From: a virus | Virus record (IMG/VR): IMGVR_UViG_3300009417_000012 | Coordinates: 1-42,817 of that record | DNA length: 42,817 nucleotides | Strand: one strand, 5' to 3' | Shown here: piece by piece, positions 24,377-31,191 of the stretch | How positions within the stretch are numbered: the first letter of the stretch is position 1 | Layout: every line of letters starts with the position of its first letter | Translations under genes and position numbers: made by a program | Notes under the pieces: generated by a model | Told to the model about the DNA's origin: nothing | The model's database searches: none | What the model saw: the letters and a program-made list of their open reading frames with translations, nothing else

Positions 24377-24597
24377 TGGTTTCTCCAGCTGTCGTATCGA
24401 AATTCAGGCGCGTGGATCTGTGCTCCTCCCTGACGGAAATGCTCGCACTTAACGATCGGCCGCCGGATCGTGTGGACAGGCGGACCGCCGTTGTCGGGGA
24501 CGTGTGTGCTCCTGAGCGGCGGGACAAACTCCCCGCACACACTACAGCAGACGCGAGAGGTCAGCCGCGTGAACGGCTGACCCACCCGAACGATCAC
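24373..24597 (-). CDS. Array protein, zinc-type (74 aa)
   Basis: The start is GTG at 24597, overlapping the stop of the fused gene. The sequence has SRVCCSVCGEF, then VKCEHFRQGG, and the tail is IHAPEFRYDSWRNQ. The middle is Pro- and Arg-rich. Confidence 0.8.
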   Translation of the reverse strand: MIVRVGQPFTRLTSRVCCSVCGEFVPPLRSTHVPDNGGPPVHTIRRPIVKCEHFRQGGAQIHAPEFRYDSWRNQ

Positions 24598-25379
24598 TGC
24601 TCCACACTGCCTGCCGCTGACGCACGCTCGGCAGAGAGAGCCAGACCGCGATTCATCAGGTCTTGGAAGTACGCGTCGTCGGCGGCGACCCCCTCGATCA
24701 GCTCGAGAGCGGCCTCGTGGTTGATAGCCGCAATGAAATACTGCTGCATCTTCTCTTTCTCGTCTCTCGGATAGTCGTTGTCCATCGTGGCGTACATGGC
24801 CTCGAGCACGCTCTCAGGCAGGCCGACTTCTGTCAAAGCCAACAGGTTCACGTGCTCGAACGCAGCGCACTGGGGCGAGAAGTCAAAGGTCGTCGGGGGG
24901 GATTTCAGGAGATCCATCACGTCGAGCTTCGCGATCAGGTTCTCGAACACAGCCGGGGTGATGAACTGTGCCGCATACTGGCGCTGCACCCCCTCGTTAT
25001 CCGTGTAGTTCTCGTAGTTAAGCGGGTAGGTTGTGTCCGGGTGGTATCCCGTCGCCGGCTGGTCGGCCGGGTGGATAGCGGGAAGGATGCGCGTGGTGGG
25101 TGTTGTTGCAGTCATGGTTTTTCTCTCTGGTGGGTGGGACGGGTGGAGGGTCGTGCGTTTGAACTCAGGTACGGGGGTCAAGGCATGATCGATGATGAAC
25201 TGCTCGAGGGTCGCGCCGCGTTTGCTGCATCTGAAGTAGTTCGGGCAGTCTTCACAGCCGCCGACGATACCGATGGTGCGGGTACGGTCCAGGTAGCCGT
25301 TAGAGTACAGGTATTTTATCGTACAATTCAGGCTCCAGCAGTTAGTGCACAGCACAGTCTGGTAGTCCGGGCGGTTCAT
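24594..25379 (-). CDS. Array protein fused in frame to an unknown 170-residue domain
   Basis: A 261-residue product. The first 80 residues are a normal zinc-type unit: CTNC, GGCEDC, and the tail ALTPVPEFKRT. There is no stop after the tail. The frame continues through a Pro/His linker into an acidic helical domain (from MTATTPTTRILPAI) that I do not recognise. An ATG at 25115 with AGAGAG upstream could also start a separate 173-residue protein, so both a fusion and a short form may be made. The start at 25379 overlaps the upstream stop after AAGGAGCACAGGTC. Confidence 0.75.
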   Translation of the reverse strand: MNRPDYQTVLCTNCWSLNCTIKYLYSNGYLDRTRTIGIVGGCEDCPNYFRCSKRGATLEQFIIDHALTPVPEFKRTTLHPSHPPERKTMTATTPTTRILPAIHPADQPATGYHPDTTYPLNYENYTDNEGVQRQYAAQFITPAVFENLIAKLDVMDLLKSPPTTFDFSPQCAAFEHVNLLALTEVGLPESVLEAMYATMDNDYPRDEKEKMQQYFIAAINHEAALELIEGVAADDAYFQDLMNRGLALSAERASAAGSVEQ

Positions 25380-25594
25380 GACCTGTGCTCCTTGAAAGGG
25401 GGCTTGCACGCGGCAGGCTCCCAGTTCCACTCTCGCCAGTGGAACCGGCACATGTAGCACATCTTTCGGCTGTAGCGCGCTCGATCGATCCCTCCTCGAT
25501 AGGCATGCATAGCCCTCTGAAGGGCCGACCCGTAGTCGTCCGCGCCGCAGTTCGGGCAGCAGGGTATGGCGTCAAGGGTTTTATGGGTCTCCAT
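25376..25594 (-). CDS. Array protein, zinc-type (72 aa)
   Basis: METHKTLDAIPCCPNCG opens it, with CYMCRFHW as second site and tail AACKPPFKEHRS. It shows the CC/CxxC start and KEH end of the sub-block at 18919-19860 although it lies in the other block, so sub-blocks exchanged parts or share a parent. It overlaps the upstream gene by 14 bases after GAGGAGCTGCG. Confidence 0.83.
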   Translation of the reverse strand: METHKTLDAIPCCPNCGADDYGSALQRAMHAYRGGIDRARYSRKMCYMCRFHWREWNWEPAACKPPFKEHRS

Positions 25595-25880
25595 CGCGCA
25601 GCTCCTCGGGTATGTAGTACTCGAACAGGGGAGAGTTGATCAAGGTGTAAGGCGCACAGCTCGCTTGACAGAACAGCTTGCCGGGCTGTCCTGTAAATAC
25701 GTGCTCGTATGAGTCGACGTTCTCCCAGACAGTCTCCCAGTTCTCGGCAAATTGATCTGGCTCTGTTGGGAAGGGCCCATCCACAGGCAAGGCCAGTCGT
25801 TTGTGGCGTGTGAGCAGGCGCGACGGGCGGCCGCACTTGTGGCAGCGGGTGATGACTTGTATGGGCTCGGTCTTGTTCAT
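25581..25880 (-). CDS. Array protein, zinc-type (99 aa)
   Basis: The longest unfused member. MNKTEPIQVITRCHKCG starts it; the middle is about 55 residues; the second site is LFCQASC. The tail is NSPLFEYYIPEELRDGDP. The last codons supply the ribosome site of the next gene. TAATG joins it to the upstream gene. Confidence 0.83.
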   Translation of the reverse strand: MNKTEPIQVITRCHKCGRPSRLLTRHKRLALPVDGPFPTEPDQFAENWETVWENVDSYEHVFTGQPGKLFCQASCAPYTLINSPLFEYYIPEELRDGDP

Positions 25881-26116
25881 TATCTACTCCAAGGAACAGC
25901 GGGCGCGGCGATCCAGCGCTGTTGGTAAGTGACGCCGTGGCGGTCAAGATCGTCGAAGTTGACGCCATACTCGAGCTCGGACACGCAGTGGTCCATGCAA
26001 TGAATCACGGCGGCGTTCTCCTCGTGAGCCGTAGCTGGTCTATCCAGCTCCGCCGAGTTGTACAGCGCCCCACAATACAGGCATCGTTTGCTCTTGGTAA
26101 GTTCATGCTCTTTCAT
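25880..26116 (-). CDS. Array protein, zinc-type (78 aa)
   Basis: The start MKEHELTKSKRCLYCG is set by ATGA at 26116. The second site is IHCMDHC. The tail is WIAAPAVPWSR, in which Phe is lost but Pro and an aromatic remain. It is the weakest match to the tail rule among the zinc-type genes. Confidence 0.78.
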   Translation of the reverse strand: MKEHELTKSKRCLYCGALYNSAELDRPATAHEENAAVIHCMDHCVSELEYGVNFDDLDRHGVTYQQRWIAAPAVPWSR

Positions 26117-26334
26117 GGTGTCACTCTCACGTCCGGATACTTGTTTTGGTAGGCAAGCACGGGCGTTTTTATGGTTTTCTGATGGGTCCAGTGGTGGGCC
26201 TGCATGCACTGCTGATGGGCGCGATGCTCCTCCCGGTTCTCATTGGATGGCAGGGCGTTGTATATGTAATAATAGCTGCACGCCCCGCACGCACCGCAGC
26301 GCACGACGGTCTCGAGTCGTTTATGTTTTGGCAT
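26113..26334 (-). CDS. Array protein, zinc-type (73 aa)
   Basis: MPKHKRLETVVRCGACGAC opens it; QQCMQAHHWTH is a Cys/His second site. The tail is IKTPVLAYQNKYPDVRVTP, with Leu-Ala in place of x-Phe. It overlaps the upstream gene by 14 bases. Confidence 0.8.
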   Translation of the reverse strand: MPKHKRLETVVRCGACGACSYYYIYNALPSNENREEHRAHQQCMQAHHWTHQKTIKTPVLAYQNKYPDVRVTP

Positions 26335-26551
26335 GGCGATACCTGAAGGCCGGGGCGTAATGGAAACTCTCGTGGCACTGCTCCTCGCAGATATCGAACA
26401 GGCGCAGCTCCTCTGTTTTCTCTTTCTCCTCGCCGGGCGCGTCTCTGAGATGCCATAGGGCGCCGCACCCCTGACAACGCTCAGCCGTGTCAAGGAGTAT
26501 CGCTCGCCTGCGTCGAGCGTGTAGGTTAGACAGGATCTCTTCACTCTTCAT
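26321..26551 (-). CDS. Array protein, zinc-type (76 aa)
   Basis: A 22-residue basic N-terminus (MKSEEILSNLHARRRRAIL) precedes ERCQGCG; the second site is DICEEQCH. The tail is YAPAFRYRHAKT. AAGGAGCAGCACGCC lies inside the end of the upstream gene and precedes the ATG. Confidence 0.82.
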   Translation of the reverse strand: MKSEEILSNLHARRRRAILLDTAERCQGCGALWHLRDAPGEEKEKTEELRLFDICEEQCHESFHYAPAFRYRHAKT

Positions 26552-26798
26552 GGCGTGCTGCTCCTTGGGGTGGGCGCCGGTGTGAGAGCTGGTAGCGAAA
26601 GAAGGGCGTGATGAGGTTCACGCTGCTGAGCCAGTGCTTCGAGGTGCGGCAGGTGTGATGCAAGCGCCGCTCCTCTGCCGACTCCCGGGAGCTGGCAGAG
26701 GAGGATGTGTTTCTGCTCTTGTAGACATAACTGCGTGCTCCGCAGATGGAGCAGCGAAGCACGCAGGGCACGGTGTGGCGGTCAGGGTCCAGCGCCAT
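26541..26798 (-). CDS. Array protein, zinc-type (85 aa), first gene of the array
   Basis: The start MALDPDRHTVPCVLRC follows CGGAGCAATCACG and is about 40 bases from the promoter at 26840. The first site is RCSICG, the second HHTCRTSKHW. The Ser-rich middle is low complexity. The tail ITPFFRYQLSHRR is followed by 11 extra residues that overlap the next gene. Confidence 0.8.
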   Translation of the reverse strand: MALDPDRHTVPCVLRCSICGARSYVYKSRNTSSSASSRESAEERRLHHTCRTSKHWLSSVNLITPFFRYQLSHRRPPQGAARHEE

Positions 26799-26839
26799 CG
26801 TGATTGCTCCGGTGGGTGGGGGTTGTAGTGGTAATGATG

Positions 26840-26868
26840 AATATACATGTACTGTCTGGGTGTCACAA
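26840..26868 (-). promoter_or_regulatory. Sigma70-like promoter of the small-gene array
   Basis: On the minus strand TTGTGA (26863-26868) and TATATT (26840-26845) are separated by 17 bases; the -10 matches consensus at five of six positions. It lies between a strong terminator and the first array gene, so the array begins a new transcript here. Confidence 0.65.
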
Positions 26869-26878
26869 AATGAAGGCC

Positions 26879-26906
26879 AAAAAAATCCCGGCCACAAGGG
26901 CCGGGA
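26879..26906 (-). terminator. Intrinsic terminator after the 177-aa gene
   Basis: On the minus strand CCCGGCC and GGCCGGG form a perfect 7-bp stem (26899-26905 with 26887-26893) with a 5-base loop, followed by A and seven T (26879-26885). This is a textbook Rho-independent terminator. It isolates the array from the gene upstream. Confidence 0.92.
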
Positions 26907-26941
26907 AAGGGTGGGTGGATCGTGTGTTGGTTGACTAAGGG

Positions 26942-27475
26942 TTAGCCGAACCTGAGCTCGGAAGCGAGATCACGGATGCGCTCAATGACTTGCTCCTTGT
27001 CGTCCGAGAGATCAGCGCCGAACACCTGCTCCCACAAGGGGTTGGTGTCGCAGTCATTGAGCTCCTCGCCATTCGCGTCCTCGCCGCCGTACAGGGCGGG
27101 GAAGAACCTCATGCCGACGTCTTCGTAGTCGAGCGGCGTGTCGGGGGTGTGGTTGCTCTGCATGATCTTCACTTCATCGAGAAAACAGATCACGGCCCAG
27201 CCAAGGGCGCAGGCGCTGGCGCCGCACTCGGGGAGGTTCTGCCCATCTCGGGACCAGACCGCCCGGCTGACGAGATCGCGCATCGGCAGGTAGTGGGCCG
27301 TGCAGGCGCTGTCCGGGTTCTCTGCCATACGAGCGCGTACCTCGTCGTCAGGGCGGGTGGCGAAGCGGTTCATCTTAATGCGATCGGCGGGCACATGAAG
27401 GTCCATGTACTCGGCCAGCTTGTGGAGATTGTCCGCCGTGGTGATGTCGGGATGTGTAGTAGATGTACGTGACAT
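26942..27475 (-). CDS. Conserved hypothetical protein with CxxxAC-GWA motif (177 aa)
   Basis: The start MSRTSTTHPDITTADNL is the ATG at 27475 after CACAGGAGCACAACACACC. The protein opens with a helix (DNLHKLAEYMDL) and has PECGASACALGWAVICF, a motif I associate with a widespread family of small bacterial and phage proteins of unknown role. The C-terminal half is acidic and ends with helices. It is expressed alone: non-coding DNA lies upstream and a strong terminator downstream. Confidence 0.82.
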   Translation of the reverse strand: MSRTSTTHPDITTADNLHKLAEYMDLHVPADRIKMNRFATRPDDEVRARMAENPDSACTAHYLPMRDLVSRAVWSRDGQNLPECGASACALGWAVICFLDEVKIMQSNHTPDTPLDYEDVGMRFFPALYGGEDANGEELNDCDTNPLWEQVFGADLSDDKEQVIERIRDLASELRFG

Positions 27476-29007
27476 GGTGTGTTGTGCTCCTGTGAGGTAG
27501 GTGAAACGAGTAAACCTTTCCGGTTGGCAAGAATTACTGAGGTTTCGTACTTCAGCTGTACGCTGAGCAAACAAGCCTGTTTACGGTCGAAAACCGCACA
27601 AACCTGTTTGGTAAGCGCTCAGAAGGAGCTTCGATCTAAGGGTGATGGACGGCGCTAGACTATGGCCGACACCGGGGCGGTTGAGAAAGTCGCTTAGGGG
27701 AGCTTAAAACCGTGCTCCTTGGGGTGTTTCGGCGGCTGGGGGTGGGAACAGAGTCGATTAGGGGCTTGGAAGGGGCGCGGATTTGCTGTTCCTAGCCGTT
27801 TTACTGGCGAAGCATACAGTGATTAAAAACGTTACAGAATTGGGATTGTAAATACCTCAACCAACTCAAAGACTTAGGTGCTTTTTAGGGGGTCTTGTAA
27901 CGTTTTCGAATGGGGGTTGTTGCGCTTTTTGAGGCCAAAAGAGCGGTTATTTTGGCGAAACGTCACGCTTTTTTCGATTTGTAACGCTCCGAAATTCGCG
28001 TAAAGTTTTGATAAGCAAAACAAAACAAAGAAAACATACCTGTACTACTACTACAATTTATTAGATAAGAGAGAGAGTAGTAGTGCTGAGAATTTGCAGG
28101 TTTTCTAGGCTGAATTTGGCTGTAACAAAATGGCAAATAAACGTACGTTTTTCGCTAAAAAAGTACTTTTCTCCAATAGCTATGGATGTTTTGGCGTTAC
28201 AGCTTTTGATGTTGTATTATTTCAGGGAAAAATCGCTGGGAGCCGCGTTCTGCCTATATGGCTATTGAGGTGTCGTAAGTGTATGCGTCCGATTCTGTAA
28301 CGTTTTGGACGAGAACGTACGTCACATATCGCAAAAACCGCTGCAAGTTGTTGAATCTTGCGTTAAATTTGGAATTTGGAAAAATTGAAAACCCATACAA
28401 TTCCTCAAAAAGCGCTCGTTTTGGACTTCTGGAGGTACGTCATATAGGCCTGATTCGGCTAAGCTCCTTGCTGTGACGCGACGCAAAATTGCCTGACCCC
28501 CGCGACCCAATTTTGTTACATTTTGGAGTATATGACGTACGTTATGACCCAACTTTATCTGAACTACGTTAATCCGCCTAAAAAGTTCGGATTCGTACTG
28601 CATATATCTTCCCTCAAACAGTAAGGAACGGCACGCCCATACCACCAGACGTACCGCTCCTCAGTTGTCACGTTAGTTACGTTACCTGTAGGTGCTGCGC
28701 GACCCGAAAAGAGAGTGCTAGACCCCTTGCTCCGTAGGGTTATTAGCGTGTTTGTACACACTTATTAACACTTGCCGGCTATCAAACAGGCAGGAGCGGA
28801 CGCCACGCTGGTAACGTGCGTCGTGCTGGGGGATCGATTCGCTGTGAAGCTACTCGACCCTATATAGGCGCGTGTCTCGCCATCTATCCTGCTGCTGTAC
28901 CGCGATGCGCTCACGGGATACGAACCCGGCCACCATCGTGGTGCTAGCTGCCCCGGCCTACAGTCAGGGACTTGGCGTTACGTACAGATTCGGGCGTTAG
29001 CCTTTAC

Positions 29008-29058
29008 CTGTCAGGAGCGGGGTCAACCACAATACAAGGTTGACCCCGCTCCTGACAG
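29008..29058. repeat. Perfect 21-bp inverted repeat with 9-base loop
   Basis: The left arm 29008-29028 (begins CTGTCAGGAGCGGGG) and right arm 29038-29058 are exact complements around ACAATACAA. Folded RNA would be very stable on either strand. No U-run follows, so it is not a standard terminator. The right arm contains CAAGGTTGACCCC, which is related to the repeats at 30146-30231. Confidence 0.95.
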
Positions 29059-29059
29059 A

Positions 29060-29082
29060 TACCCCGGGCCGATCCCGGGGTA
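29060..29082. repeat. Perfect 9-bp inverted repeat
   Basis: TACCCCGGG (29060-29068) and CCCGGGGTA (29074-29082) surround a 5-base loop. It begins one base after the 21-bp inverted repeat and lies just past the stop of the 60-residue gene, so the two hairpins form a tandem pair at that transcript's end. Confidence 0.9.
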
Positions 29083-29094
29083 CCGTACTACCGA

Positions 29095-29277
29095 CTACTT
29101 ACTAAGCTGTGCTCCTAGCTCCGGGGTCGTGCTGCCCGTGAGCTTCGCCATGCGCTTGCTGGCCGATCTGGCCTGCCGACTCGGCAGGAGCCGCGTGGCG
29201 GGCTTGGCGCGGTCTCGGTTAGGGTTACCGGCTTTCTTGCCGTGACGGGACGTAGGAACGGCGCTGTAGACAATCAT
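29095..29277 (-). CDS. Small basic protein (60 aa)
   Basis: A 60-residue, Arg/Lys/Ser-rich protein (MIVYSAVPTSRHGKKAGNPN...) with no Cys or membrane segment. The ATG overlaps the upstream TGA (ATGA), which is the main evidence that it is a gene. Its last codons contain TAGGAGCACAGCTTAG, a ribosome-site sequence like those in the array, but no start codon follows. A nucleic-acid-binding role is possible from the charge only. Confidence 0.6.
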   Translation of the reverse strand: MIVYSAVPTSRHGKKAGNPNRDRAKPATRLLPSRQARSASKRMAKLTGSTTPELGAQLSK

Positions 29278-29927
29278 ACCGCTTCGCTCTCGGCACCCAT
29301 CTCCTCCGGCGTGGCGAGGGGCGCGGCTTTCTGCGCCGCCGGGCTAGCGTCGAGTTCGGCGCGTACGGTACGGACCAGAGACACCTTAAAGTAGTGGGCG
29401 AGGTCCGCATCCTCGAATTGCGGGTTGTCTTGCAGCAAGCGCTTGATGGCGGCGCGAGCTACTTTCTCTGCGTCGAGTGGTGCAGGTTCAGCGCTGAGCT
29501 TACCCACCGCTACCCACTCAAACCATGCGTGGCCGCACGTACTGATCGTAGACTCATACTTGTCGGCCTTGCCGCCGTTCTTGGCGATCCAGTTACCGTC
29601 TTTCTGGATGAGCTTGACTTTCACCAAATTCTCGTTGAGGAAACCGGCGAGCCTGTCGACGTTCAAGCCGTGCGTGTTCTGTACGATCTCTAAGACCGCC
29701 GAACACACCGCTACGGCGTCGTCACGTTCCGGCATGGCATCGATGGCCATGCACCACTGCTGTACGGTATCTCGCGCCGCCGTGATAGACGCAGCGAACG
29801 ACCCGGCTTGCTCACGTATCGTAGCAATTGCGAGTGCCGCATGATCTACGGTATCTGAGTCTTGCTCGTCTTGCTCATCTTGTACGTCAACTGACATGGT
29901 GTCAGGCTTGGCTTGTTGCTTGGTCAT
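29274..29927 (-). CDS. Hypothetical protein (217 aa)
   Basis: A helical, acidic protein. The N-terminus is rich in Asp, Gln and Glu (VDVQDEQDEQDSDTVDHAA), the middle is mixed, and the C-terminus is Ala/Pro-rich. One segment (KNGGKADKYESTISTCGHAWFEW) looks like a folded core. No known family is recognised. TGGAGCTAAC lies before the ATG at a long spacing, and two tandem 11-base repeats are immediately upstream, so it may be regulated there. Confidence 0.7.
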   Translation of the reverse strand: MTKQQAKPDTMSVDVQDEQDEQDSDTVDHAALAIATIREQAGSFAASITAARDTVQQWCMAIDAMPERDDAVAVCSAVLEIVQNTHGLNVDRLAGFLNENLVKVKLIQKDGNWIAKNGGKADKYESTISTCGHAWFEWVAVGKLSAEPAPLDAEKVARAAIKRLLQDNPQFEDADLAHYFKVSLVRTVRAELDASPAAQKAAPLATPEEMGAESEAV

Positions 29928-29945
29928 GAGGTCTGTTAGCTCCAG

Positions 29946-29967
29946 TTATGTACAACTTATGTACAAC
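29946..29967. repeat. Tandem 11-bp direct repeat before the 217-aa gene
   Basis: TTATGTACAAC occurs twice with no gap (29946-29956 and 29957-29967), close to the start of the minus-strand gene. Further upstream are GTACATGTAC and AGTACATG (around 30040-30066). Short repeats at one DNA-helix spacing suggest a repressor or activator site; the protein that would bind is not known. Confidence 0.75.
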
Positions 29968-30145
29968 GTTAGGTACTGCGATTCCATCCCGAGAGCCGGA
30001 TGCCCTTGGGATTAGGTACAGCATAGCAGAAACCGTGCAGTACATGTACGTTAGCGGCAAAGTACATGCATTAGTTTAGTTACAAACTGGTAATGTTTCG
30101 TGAGATTCCGCACGTTCCGGGGGAGCCAAGGAGCGCGGCTACACT

Positions 30146-30231
30146 GCAACCTTGACCCCACGCTACAACGCAAGCCTGGCCCCTTGCTCCTGAATACAAG
30201 GCTGACCCCGCCACAGTGCAAGCATGGCCCC
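30146..30231. repeat. Four degenerate CAAG-TGRCCCC repeats at about 24-base spacing
   Basis: GCAACCTTGACCCC (30146), GCAAGCCTGGCCCC (30170), ACAAGGCTGACCCC (30196) and GCAAGCATGGCCCC (30218) lie in one 440-base stretch (29928-30367) that has no convincing gene. A CCCCCGGGGG palindrome follows at 30234. Their spacing of 22-26 bases is near two helical turns, so a protein array may bind one face. Confidence 0.7.
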
Positions 30232-30367
30232 CACCCCCGGGGGCACCCTTGGACCGAGCTCCGGTGGCGAGGCTCCCACCCCCCACCCCCGGTACCGCGC
30301 GCGCCAAGGAGCAGCGCTTCACAGGAGAATTAGTTTTTTTGAGCTAGGAGCAGCGCAAGCGGGGGTA

Positions 30368-30631
30368 TTATTTTTCCGCCTCCCCACGCGGAAAAATCCC
30401 CGGGAGCCAACGTCTGAGATCGTGAAGATCCGATAGGGCATCAGGTATGAGCTGAGGAACCTGAGTGACCTGCTCCCAAAACACCCCATCCACGCTCACC
30501 CGATCGGAATTACGTACCCGCCCGATGAGCAGGAATTCCGCGACTTCGTTAGAAGAATACACACCCACGACTCGCTTACCCTTCAGCACGTACCACTGCT
30601 TGGCGTCGTTATCGTCAGAGATCTTGGGCAT
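30368..30631 (-). CDS. GYF_2-like domain protein (87 aa)
   Basis: The start MPKISDDNDAKQWYVLKGKRVVGVY gives the W-Y...G-K...G start of GYF_2 (DUF4339) domains. SSNEVAEFLLIGRV, SDRVSVDGVFW and PQLIPD follow in the usual order. GYF domains bind proline-rich peptides; two proteins here have such tails (8254-9543 and 17299-18774). TAGGAGCACAAAAAAAT precedes the ATG. A 9-bp inverted repeat (30371-30379 with 30388-30396) covers the 3' end. Confidence 0.72.
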   Translation of the reverse strand: MPKISDDNDAKQWYVLKGKRVVGVYSSNEVAEFLLIGRVRNSDRVSVDGVFWEQVTQVPQLIPDALSDLHDLRRWLPGIFPRGEAEK

Positions 30632-30667
30632 ATTTTTTTGTGCTCCTACGCGGGAGGCCTGTCTTAC

Positions 30668-31147
30668 CTACGGTTTCCAGACAGCCAGCTTCGCGTCAAG
30701 ATCTGCTATATCGCAGTACAGGATATCGCCCCCACAGCCCGACATCCTCCGGCAAGCAATGGCGCAAGCTTCCATGGCCGATGCGCCAAACTCCATCGCG
30801 CCCACGGCAACTTCACCGCCCGCGCCCCAGCCATAGATAGAGAGCTGCTCCTCGATCGGGCAGGCGTTGCCCTCAAAGGTCGTAACTCGCAGGTCGCTAC
30901 CCACAGCAATAACGGCCGTGCGGTCGTCGTCCGCAGCAAGGAGCTTGGGAAACTCGCTCGCGCCCAAGCCTTTGGCGTACCAGTCGGCAACGAGCTTGCT
31001 ACTTCGGTAGGAGCCGACGATACCGACCACTGCGCCAGGGTCTTGATCGACCCCCCGCCAGAGTTTCGTGCAGCTGCCGAGCAGGCCTCCGTACTCGGAC
31101 TGCGAATCGGAAGCAATGTACCGCCCGTCCCACGCGATGACAGTCAT
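30668..31147 (-). CDS. HslV-like Ntn-hydrolase (putative phage protease)
   Basis: A 159-residue protein starting MTVIAWDGRYIASDSQ. Removal of Met would expose Thr as the nucleophile, as in HslV and the proteasome. A Lys in CTKLWRG and GIVGSY fit the fold. Small HslV-like proteins beginning T-x-IAxDG are common in phages and their substrates are not known. The start at 31147 has AGGTG upstream; an ATG further up at 31246 has no support. It is the first gene of the minus-strand block, divergent from the structural block, so it is probably early. Confidence 0.8.
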   Translation of the reverse strand: MTVIAWDGRYIASDSQSEYGGLLGSCTKLWRGVDQDPGAVVGIVGSYRSSKLVADWYAKGLGASEFPKLLAADDDRTAVIAVGSDLRVTTFEGNACPIEEQLSIYGWGAGGEVAVGAMEFGASAMEACAIACRRMSGCGGDILYCDIADLDAKLAVWKP

Positions 31148-31191
31148 TATAGGTATGCACCTGTTTGAAAGAGCCGGCAGATTACCACCCC

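Larger units (their letters stand above)
18919..26798 (-). other. Tandem array of small zinc-ribbon and minimal-tail genes (whole region)
   Basis: This entry covers the array as a unit. From 26798 down to 22573 there are 15 small zinc-type genes plus one DUF3310 gene. Then comes the CobT-like VWA gene, and from 20812 down to 18919 another 12 genes (8 minimal, 4 zinc-type). Nearly every junction is ATGA or GTGA; the rest are 11-16 base overlaps or TAATG. Zinc-type members share a basic start, CxxC, 25-60 variable residues, a second CxxC, CxH or CxxxC, and a tail with (A/T/V/M)-P-x-F. Minimal members keep only P-x-F-x-W-L. The proteins diverge strongly between these marks, so the family is old or fast evolving. 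Individual genes are listed separately. Confidence 0.85.
27476..29094. other. AT-rich non-coding region with repeats; candidate origin or control region
   Basis: About 1.6 kb with no convincing gene: the open frames are short, lack ribosome sites and have poor composition. Base composition is clearly lower in GC than all flanking genes from about 27800 to 28600. It holds at least seven TGTAACG/TGTAACA sites in either orientation (27830, 27896, 27980, 28121, 28195, 28296, 28514), three ACGTACGT palindromes (28141, 28315, 28535) plus a GGTACGT at 28434, paired ACAARCCTGTTT repeats (27571, 27598), and an inverted ACTACTAC/GTAGTAGT pair around an AT/GA-rich loop (28044-28084). Iteron-like repeats in AT-rich DNA suggest a replication origin or a regulatory hub. 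Confidence 0.6.

Noticed and set aside
28083-28761. Several open frames of 61-107 codons on both strands in the AT-rich region
   Set aside because: No ribosome sites, no coupling, unlikely composition, and they overlap one another; the region fits non-coding control DNA better.
28940-28985. tRNA T-arm-like sequence on the minus strand (GGGTTCGTATCCC)
   Set aside because: The loop lacks the conserved A58, and no acceptor stem, D-arm or anticodon arm with right spacing can be folded around it.
30371-30396. TTTTTCCGC/GCGGAAAAA inverted repeat as terminator of the GYF-like gene
   Set aside because: The T-run is on the 5' side and the A-run on the 3' side on either strand, so it is not an intrinsic terminator; it may be a simple hairpin.
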